Shown here one piece after another: positions 58,600-64,000 of a stretch of 64,000 nt of DNA. A program made the position numbers and the translations under genes. The notes under the pieces were generated by a model. That model saw nothing but the letters and a program-made list of their open reading frames with translations. It was not told where the DNA came from and ran no database searches. This stretch comes from JAVBWO01 sp036677375 (GTDB lineage: Bacteria > Bacillota > Dehalobacteriia > UBA4068 > UBA4997). The number at the start of each line of letters is the position of its first letter. The first letter of the stretch is position 1. The stretch is taken from positions 158,812 through 222,811 of the forward strand of contig JAVBWO010000001.1 in assembly GCA_036677375.1 (NCBI GenBank), in the 5' to 3' direction.

Positions 58600-59699
58600 A
58601 CCACCTCTTTACGAATCTTGCCGACCTTGCGCGCTCTTAATAAATCGATAAAAGCCTCTACCCGTGTGAGAATATTGGCACGGCCTGTTTGTTCATCCAA
58701 GGACAAAGAAAGAACGGGAATATCCAAGTCGCGGCTCATAGCGGGAATAATACTCTGACTCATCAGCTCGGGCAGGCAGGCAAAGGGCAGCAAATGCACA
58801 ATGCCGTCCATACCCCTTTCCTTAAATTCCACGATCCAGCCCATATTTTCCCTGGCATGGCCGCCAATTCCAACACTAAAATATTCAGTACCTTTTTTTC
58901 GTACAAGCGCTTCGTGAGGATGGGAAATGCGGTGAGGGATCAGGTGAAAATCAACATAATCGGAAAGATGCTGGGAACGCTGCACCTCGCAGCCTAATTC
59001 GCCCAAACGTTCTTCCATTTTCATATTGATGGCGGACTCCATCACCACATAGATCTCGCCAATAATGCCAACTTTGATCTTTTCCGTTTCCGGTACGGTA
59101 ATCTGATTGATATCATTGATAATACCCTGAGACTCTATGCGGACTTTCTCTAAAGAAACCAGATCATTTGCCCGATCAACCATACTTTGGATCTCAGTCC
59201 AAGCTCGGGTGGACGCGCCTTTTTGCACTTCATAGGCACGGCATACTTGAATCTGCCGTTCCATTTGATCCAAAATCTTAATTGCACGGTAGCTGGTTCT
59301 CACTGCTGCCGCCAGTTGTCCCCAGGAATTTTTACCTTTTAATTTTTTCAAATTATCTATCGTGCCGCCGGGGTTTTTAAAAAAGCTGTCAAAGATGATA
59401 AAATCCAGATCGTAGCCCATATTTTTTAAAATCTTCTGCTGTATTTCGCCATAGAATCCGGCACGGCACGGTCCATGGCCACCAGAGGAAAGAATGGTAT
59501 CCGCACCTTTTTCAATGGCTTCGATATATGTACCCAGTAGAACCTTCAGGGGGAAGCAAGCAAATTCCGGACTGTATTTTACCCCCAAGTCCACAGTATG
59601 CTGGGTCGGTTTAGGCGGCGGAATCACTTCATGCCCCAGTATGGTGGCTATCTTAGCATATCCTGCCGGCGAACCCATATACGGGAAAGTCAGTTTCAT
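58596..59699 (-). CDS. 2-hydroxyacyl-CoA dehydratase-like protein
   Basis: 367 residues similar to HgdB/DUF2229-type subunits. Conserved cysteines sit in EFACFPLKVLLG, GGHGPCRAGFYG and LPFACLPELMSQSI and would hold iron-sulfur clusters. RVEAFIDLLRAR at the end is typical. Not next to any CoA-transferase or acyl-CoA dehydrogenase gene, so classical 2-hydroxyglutarate fermentation is doubtful. Confidence 0.85.
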   Translation of the reverse strand: MKLTFPYMGSPAGYAKIATILGHEVIPPPKPTQHTVDLGVKYSPEFACFPLKVLLGTYIEAIEKGADTILSSGGHGPCRAGFYGEIQQKILKNMGYDLDFIIFDSFFKNPGGTIDNLKKLKGKNSWGQLAAAVRTSYRAIKILDQMERQIQVCRAYEVQKGASTRAWTEIQSMVDRANDLVSLEKVRIESQGIINDINQITVPETEKIKVGIIGEIYVVMESAINMKMEERLGELGCEVQRSQHLSDYVDFHLIPHRISHPHEALVRKKGTEYFSVGIGGHARENMGWIVEFKERGMDGIVHLLPFACLPELMSQSIIPAMSRDLDIPVLSLSLDEQTGRANILTRVEAFIDLLRARKVGKIRKEVV

Positions 59700-59749
59700 G
59701 TTTTTCCCCCCTGCAAGTGTTTTTACTATTGTACGAGCTCTTTTCTGAT

Positions 59750-60736
59750 TTATGCTACAGGATTTGATCTTTTTCTTTTTTTCAACATATCCACAAAGGC
59801 TTCAATCCTGGTCTGCAGGTGATTTTCACCGGTATGCTCATCGACACGGATGGTCATAAAGGGTTTATGATAAGTATCGGAATCAATTTCCTGGTATTTG
59901 CCCACCAAAGAATCGGGACCGCAACCAAAAGCTGTAACATGGATGACGCCGTCCACCCGGTCATCCTTGAAGAAGTGTTGTCCCGCACCTAGCACTTTGT
60001 TGGAGAATGTCCAAAAAAGTTGCTTTTTCATGGCAGCAATTTGTTTTTTGATATCCTTATTCTCCAGCATCTCAAAGGTTACGACATTGGTACCAAGCTC
60101 TTGCAGCTTTTTGCCGATTTCCATACTGACAAAGGGATCATAAATATCATAAACATAACCAATGAGACCGATGGTAATATCATTCTCCCATTGCCGACGG
60201 TCAGGCAAAACCGGTTTCCGATAAAGCGTCAAAGCCTCGCTGGCCAAATAGCCGCGATGGCAGATCTCTTGGTAACGCAGCCATTCGTCCTGGGCCAATG
60301 CCATGGCGTCCCGAAGGCGCCAATAAGACAGTTCGCCAAAAAAAGGATCGCTGCGCCAAGCGTCCAGATTGGCCAAGTCATCATGGCTATCGCGGATATC
60401 GGGACTGATTACTTTCCCGTTTAATTCCGGGAAAGTGAAGCGTACCATATCGGGCAAGCCGAGAAATTTCGGACAGAAGGTAAGACCGTCCTCCACCGAA
60501 ACCATGCGGGGAACAAAAAAACGGTCTACCTTTTTTTTCTCAAGGTCAATCATGTGACCGTTAAAAATCTTAATCGGAACACAGATCTCCGGTACCGAGA
60601 CCTTGATACCTTGATCAACAATAGCTTTATTGGTGCCGCTCGAAAATACCACTTCATGGCCCAGCGCTTCAAAAAGCCCCCGCCACAGCGGCATATAATA
60701 ATAATACAACAAGGCTTGGGGAATACCTACACGCAT
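59750..60736 (-). CDS. DUF2229/activase-associated dehydratase-like protein
   Basis: 328 residues. MRVGIPQALLYYYYMPLWRG is the DUF2229 start; cysteines in PEICVPIKIFNG, LTFCPKFLG and AFGCGPDSL match the second half of the fused activase proteins of Clostridia, and THIEAFVDML-type ending parallels the neighbour. First gene of the three-gene unit. Confidence 0.85.
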   Translation of the reverse strand: MRVGIPQALLYYYYMPLWRGLFEALGHEVVFSSGTNKAIVDQGIKVSVPEICVPIKIFNGHMIDLEKKKVDRFFVPRMVSVEDGLTFCPKFLGLPDMVRFTFPELNGKVISPDIRDSHDDLANLDAWRSDPFFGELSYWRLRDAMALAQDEWLRYQEICHRGYLASEALTLYRKPVLPDRRQWENDITIGLIGYVYDIYDPFVSMEIGKKLQELGTNVVTFEMLENKDIKKQIAAMKKQLFWTFSNKVLGAGQHFFKDDRVDGVIHVTAFGCGPDSLVGKYQEIDSDTYHKPFMTIRVDEHTGENHLQTRIEAFVDMLKKRKRSNPVA

Positions 60737-60774
60737 GAAGTCATTCCTCTTTCCGTTTATTCATTAAGACTTTT

Positions 60775-61293
60775 TCAATAGCTGAAACAACCTTCATCGC
60801 TCTTGATTGCCGCTACCGGTTTGCGGGACAGAAAGATCTCGCCGGTGCGGATGATTTCAATAATGCCGTGCTTGTTCATTAATTCACAAAAGGCGTCAAT
60901 CTTGGTAGATTCTCCGGTGATCTCGATCACGATAGATTCCGGATGAATATCGATGATCCTGGCCCGAAAAATATCCGCCAGGCTGATAATATCCTGCCGG
61001 GCATCCTGAGACGCCCATACTTTCAATAACGCCAATTCCCGGGCCATGTAATTGGTATCGTTGGTATCCATGACTTTTACCACAGTGATAAGCTTTGCCA
61101 AGTGGGCTTCAATCTGCTCCAGTTCATCCTGATCCGCCACTTCTACCACCAAAGAAATACGGGTGATCTCAGGCTCTTCTGTGGGCGAAGCCGCAATAGA
61201 GGCAATATTATAGCCGCGGCGGGAAATCAATCCGGATACGTGGGTCAGCACGCCGGGCCGGTTTTCCACCAAAACTGCCAGTGTTTTTTTCAT
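60775..61293 (-). CDS. ilvN: Acetolactate synthase small (regulatory) subunit
   Basis: 172 residues: N-terminal ACT domain (LAVLVENRPGVLTHVSGLIS, RRGYNIASIAAS) and C-terminal ALS_ss domain ending ISLADIFRARIIDIHPES. It binds valine and activates the catalytic subunit. Thirteen bases after ilvB. Confidence 0.96.
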   Translation of the reverse strand: MKKTLAVLVENRPGVLTHVSGLISRRGYNIASIAASPTEEPEITRISLVVEVADQDELEQIEAHLAKLITVVKVMDTNDTNYMARELALLKVWASQDARQDIISLADIFRARIIDIHPESIVIEITGESTKIDAFCELMNKHGIIEIIRTGEIFLSRKPVAAIKSDEGCFSY

Positions 61294-61306
61294 GACTGCC
61301 TCCTTT

Positions 61307-62974
61307 TTATTCCATCATCTGGTCAATGGGCTTGCCGGGCGCCACCATTGGCATAACATCCTCGTCATCATCCACTCTGGCGTCGATCATCACCGGACCA
61401 GGCGCCTGCCGGGCCATATCCAGCACCGACAAAAGATCATTGCCTGCCGTAAGCCGGAACCCTGTGCAGTTCATGGCCTCCGCCAAACGGGCGAAGTCCA
61501 TATCCATTTCGTGTTTGGAACAGGAATACCGTTTGCCGAAAAAGCAGCGCTGCCATTGTCGAACCATGCCTAAGCCACGGTTATTCAGAACGACGACCCG
61601 GATAGGTAACCCCAATTCTGCCGCGGTAGCCATTTCCTGGCAGTTCATCATAATGCTGCCATCACCTGTGATCAGCCAGACTTCTTTTTCCGGCATTGCA
61701 ATTTTAGCCCCAATGGCCGCCGGCAGGCCATAGCCCATGGTACCCAAACCGCCGCTGGTGATAAAGCTGCGGGGATGGTTAAAAGACATATATTGTGCAG
61801 ACCACATCTGGTGCTGGCCCACATCGGTAACAATAATCGCCTCGCCGTCCAAAAGACTGTCCAAGGCAATCAAAACCTCCTGCGGCATGAGCTTTCCGCT
61901 GACGCTCGGGTTGTAGCTCAATGGATGCTCCTCTTGCCAGCCGGCAATGGTTTTATGCCAGGCTTCCAGATTGCCGCATACGGCCTTTTCTGTCAAAAGC
62001 GGCAGCGACCAGGCGAGACTGCCAACAATACGGTAATCCACTTTAATATTTTTATTGATCTCCGCCGGGTCAATATCCAGTTGGGCGATCTTGGCATAGG
62101 GCGCAAAGTGTTTGGGCTGGCCAATTACTCTGTCACTGAAGCGCACGCCGCAAGCTAAAAGAAAATCACACTCCATCATGGCCATATTGGCGGCATATTG
62201 ACCATGCATCCCCACAAGACCCAGATGGCGCGGATGTTTGGTGGGGAAAGCTGAAAGGCCCATTAGAGTAGTCACTACAGGGATCTGTGTTTTTTCCACC
62301 AAAGTTTTCACAATCGGTGCCGCTTCGGCCAGGATCACTCCGCCGCCTAAAAATAACAGCGGCCGCTTGGCTTTCGCCAAATAGGTTAAAATACCGAGCA
62401 GAGCTTCGTCATTGCCTTCTTCCTTGGGATGATAGCCAGGCAGGGAAATTTCATTGGGATATTCAAGATCCGCTTTTTCCGTCAGAATATTTTTGGGGAT
62501 ATCGACTACCACAGGACCGGGACGACCGGTCCTGGCGATGTAAAAGGCTTTTTTCATGATGTGTGGCAACTGCGACAGCTCACGAACCATAAAGTTATGT
62601 TTTGTAATAGGAGTCGTAATCCCGGTGATATCGGCCTCCTGGAAAGAATCCTTTCCCAAAAAAGCTAGACCTACCTGGCAGGTAATACATACCAAGGGCA
62701 CCGAGTCCATGTAAGCGGTGGCAATACCGGTTACCAGATTGGTCGCTCCCGGCCCGCTGGTGGAGATACATACCCCCACCTTGCCCGAGACTCGGGCATA
62801 GCCATCGGCGGCATGAACCGCACCTTGCTCATGCCGGGTCAAAATATGATTCAATCCCGCACCATACAATGCGTCATATAATGGCAATGCCTGCCCGCCG
62901 GGATATCCAAAAACGGTATCCACGCCTTCGCGTTTCAGGGCGTCTATGACCATTTCAGCTCCATTCATCAACAT
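61307..62974 (-). CDS. ilvB: Acetolactate synthase large (catalytic) subunit
   Basis: 555 residues. TPP-dependent synthesis of acetolactate or acetohydroxybutyrate for branched amino acids. VFGYPGGQALPLYDAL and the catalytic Glu in ILTRHEQGAVHAADGYAR, central FAD-type domain, and the C-terminal TPP motif GDGSIMMNCQE ... NNRGLGMVRQWQ. GGAGGG precedes the ATG. No T-box was found upstream. Confidence 0.97.
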   Translation of the reverse strand: MLMNGAEMVIDALKREGVDTVFGYPGGQALPLYDALYGAGLNHILTRHEQGAVHAADGYARVSGKVGVCISTSGPGATNLVTGIATAYMDSVPLVCITCQVGLAFLGKDSFQEADITGITTPITKHNFMVRELSQLPHIMKKAFYIARTGRPGPVVVDIPKNILTEKADLEYPNEISLPGYHPKEEGNDEALLGILTYLAKAKRPLLFLGGGVILAEAAPIVKTLVEKTQIPVVTTLMGLSAFPTKHPRHLGLVGMHGQYAANMAMMECDFLLACGVRFSDRVIGQPKHFAPYAKIAQLDIDPAEINKNIKVDYRIVGSLAWSLPLLTEKAVCGNLEAWHKTIAGWQEEHPLSYNPSVSGKLMPQEVLIALDSLLDGEAIIVTDVGQHQMWSAQYMSFNHPRSFITSGGLGTMGYGLPAAIGAKIAMPEKEVWLITGDGSIMMNCQEMATAAELGLPIRVVVLNNRGLGMVRQWQRCFFGKRYSCSKHEMDMDFARLAEAMNCTGFRLTAGNDLLSVLDMARQAPGPVMIDARVDDDEDVMPMVAPGKPIDQMME

Positions 62975-63382
62975 TAGATTCCCTCCACATCGTTCTATTC
63001 ATCTCCAGATGTTATACTCTGATAGGTTTTTCCGGTTAAGGCAGCATGCTCCAATGCGCTGAACCAGGGAAATCTAACATTCTTCACATAACATCTCTCA
63101 ACTGTTTTGTAAACGATATTATATTATTTAGACGCCGATCATGATTGCGGCTATTTCTGCAACAAACAAAGGATTCCTCCTATTATTATGTATTTTAACA
63201 CTACTTATCGACACTGGCAACACAACTTTTTATAGAAAACAAAAGGAAGCCGTCTTTCATTTCATATTTTCCCATAACTTTCCAGAAAGAACTGGGATCT
63301 GTCAAATAATTTTAGGTCAGGCATAGTGCTTTCCAAGACCAGTGCTTTAGAAGAAACTTTTTAACTGTCTTGACCTGTTTTG
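62975..63382. other. Upstream region of ilvBN
   Basis: Holds the ilvB promoter by position. I looked for a T-box (GGTGG-ACCGCG type) and a leader peptide and found none. A short open frame at 63141-63326 has no ribosome site. Confidence 0.35.
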
Positions 63383-63590
63383 TCATGGTTTACCCATAAG
63401 CCCGATGGCATCCTTCAAACTTTCATCAAAACACTCCAAATTATGTGCCTAAAATCTCTTTTGCGTTTACAAAGCCTTATTTTGCCAGTGCTTTCAACAC
63501 AGATCCGTTGATCCCAACCCCTTTTGTTCTTGTTTGGCGACTGGGCACGCGTCAAAACACAACGTGAACCGATACGGCTTATCAAGATCA
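63383..63590 (-). pseudogene. Degenerate protein-coding remnant upstream of ilvBN
   Basis: Three frames read in turn like one protein: KPYRFTLCFDACPVAKQEQK, then LKALAK-stop-GFVNAKEILGT, then FDESLKDAIGLMGKP ending in TGA. At least two in-frame TAA and two frame changes. The cysteine pair suggests an iron-sulfur or metal enzyme end, but the family is not recognised. Confidence 0.3.
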
Positions 63591-63605
63591 ATATATATAA
63601 AAAAA

Positions 63606-63637
63606 CAGGGCATCCGCTTATTACAGATGTCCTTTAA
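63606..63637 (-). terminator. Terminator of tRNA-Sec
   Basis: On the minus strand AGGACATCTG pairs with CGGATGCCCT, followed by GTTTTTTTA, 10 bases past the tRNA. Confidence 0.75.
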
Positions 63638-63646
63638 CAACTATTT

Positions 63647-63744
63647 TGGCGGGAGCGTGTGCGAATCGAACACACCCGACGCAGGATCACTACGTCACAA
63701 CTGGATTTGAAGTCCAGGCCGGCCACCAGACCAGATCCGCCCCC
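63647..63744 (-). tRNA. selC: tRNA-Sec (selenocysteine, UCA anticodon)
   Basis: 98 bases with encoded CCA. Anticodon TCA in CTTCAAA, an eight-base extended acceptor stem (GGGGGCGG against ACGCTCCC, one mismatch), very long variable arm and GTTCGATTC T-loop. These are the defining features of bacterial tRNA-Sec. It decodes UGA with SelB. Confidence 0.95.
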
Positions 63745-63946
63745 ACGATTTTTCTATTATATCATGTCTCAACCATCCAAGTCTATACATAATAAGGGGT
63801 TCTCTGCTTTCAATCTATTGTAAAATTTTATTTCATCAAAAATTTTATTTATCCGACTAATTGTTACAAAAAAGCCTCCGCAAAACTGTACCGCGCCAAG
63901 ATTGACGGACACGGAATAAAAAGCCCTATCGTAGGATATCAAAGAA

Positions 63947-64000
63947 TTACACAGCCTGGCGCCGTTTTTCGAGTGGTGTCAGGCTGGTTTTTGTCTGAAT
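63947..64000 (-). mobile_element. C-terminal end of an IS3-like transposase (cut by window)
   Basis: 17 codons to the edge, QTKTSLTPLEKRRQAV then TAA, resemble the last residues of IS3-family OrfB transposases (..LTPxExRxQA). The rest lies outside. Very short, so tentative. Confidence 0.35.

Noticed and set aside
62975..63382. Possible T-box or leader peptide controlling ilvBN
   Set aside because: No GGTGG-ACCGCG antiterminator core, specifier stem or branched-chain-rich leader frame was found.
1..64000. CRISPR arrays, rRNA genes or replication origin
   Set aside because: No regularly spaced repeats, rRNA-like sequence or DnaA-box cluster was seen.

Overview
The window reads as part of the chromosome of an anaerobic, low-to-medium GC, spore-former-type member of the Bacillota (class Clostridia or a neighbour). 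Supporting signs are strong AGGAGG ribosome sites with many TTG/GTG starts, an SLH-anchored surface protein, superoxide reductase, BadF/HgdC-type activase genes, a VanRS-like two-component system, a selenocysteine tRNA and a Firmicutes-type FMN riboswitch. I cannot fix the genus from sequence alone.

Layout. 0-4.7 kb: the 5' part of a pyrimidine-nucleoside phosphorylase, a GGDEF protein, superoxide reductase, a DUF4405 membrane protein and an arylamine N-acetyltransferase. 4.9-7.6 kb: a large SLH/beta-helix surface protein. 7.9-9.6 kb: the lysis end of a prophage (tail-fibre fragment, two small membrane proteins, amidase). 9.9-12.5 kb: two unannotated-looking small genes, a sirtuin, a decayed GNAT/YjbR/nucleotidyltransferase group and TrmO. 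12.7-16.2 kb: a VanR/VanS-like pair with a VanZ-DD-carboxypeptidase fusion, but no vanHAX. 16.5-20.4 kb: an autoregulated XRE/membrane pair, DegV and a radical SAM protein. 21.1-25.8 kb: a PucR regulator divergent from DUF5058, a second membrane protein and an M20D amidohydrolase. 25.8-27.7 kb: an FMN riboswitch and ribD, with ribE cut off at a recombination junction against a truncated yajC-like gene. 27.9-38.5 kb: a second PucR, PepV, then a six-gene unit with an M29-type enzyme, a three-subunit molybdenum hydroxylase, an iron-sulfur flavoprotein and an NCS2 permease, which looks like purine or other N-heterocycle use. 39.0-39.6 kb: a cytoplasmic-looking solute-binding protein. 40.4-50.6 kb: a truncated prophage next to tRNA-Ser(GGA), running from integrase, S24 repressor and Cro-like switch through recombination/replication genes to the small terminase subunit. 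50.8-57.5 kb: EamA transporter, CBS protein, CAP-domain protein, DUF3343, PAP2, M29 aminopeptidase and TGS nucleoside kinase. 57.6-60.7 kb: activase plus two 2-hydroxyacyl-CoA-dehydratase-like proteins. 60.8-63.0 kb: ilvB-ilvN. 63.6 kb: tRNA-Sec, and an IS3-like transposase tail at the right edge.

How the genes fit together. The two PucR regulators flank catabolic modules (peptide or amide hydrolysis and molybdenum-dependent hydroxylation) that would feed nitrogen and carbon from peptides and heterocycles. The tRNA-Sec and the DUF3343 gene suggest a selenium-using metabolism, although I found no convincing selenoprotein here. Decay is frequent: two prophage fragments, a ribE/yajC breakpoint, a GNAT gene with an internal deletion, and several short degenerate reading frames. 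The region appears to have been repeatedly rearranged.
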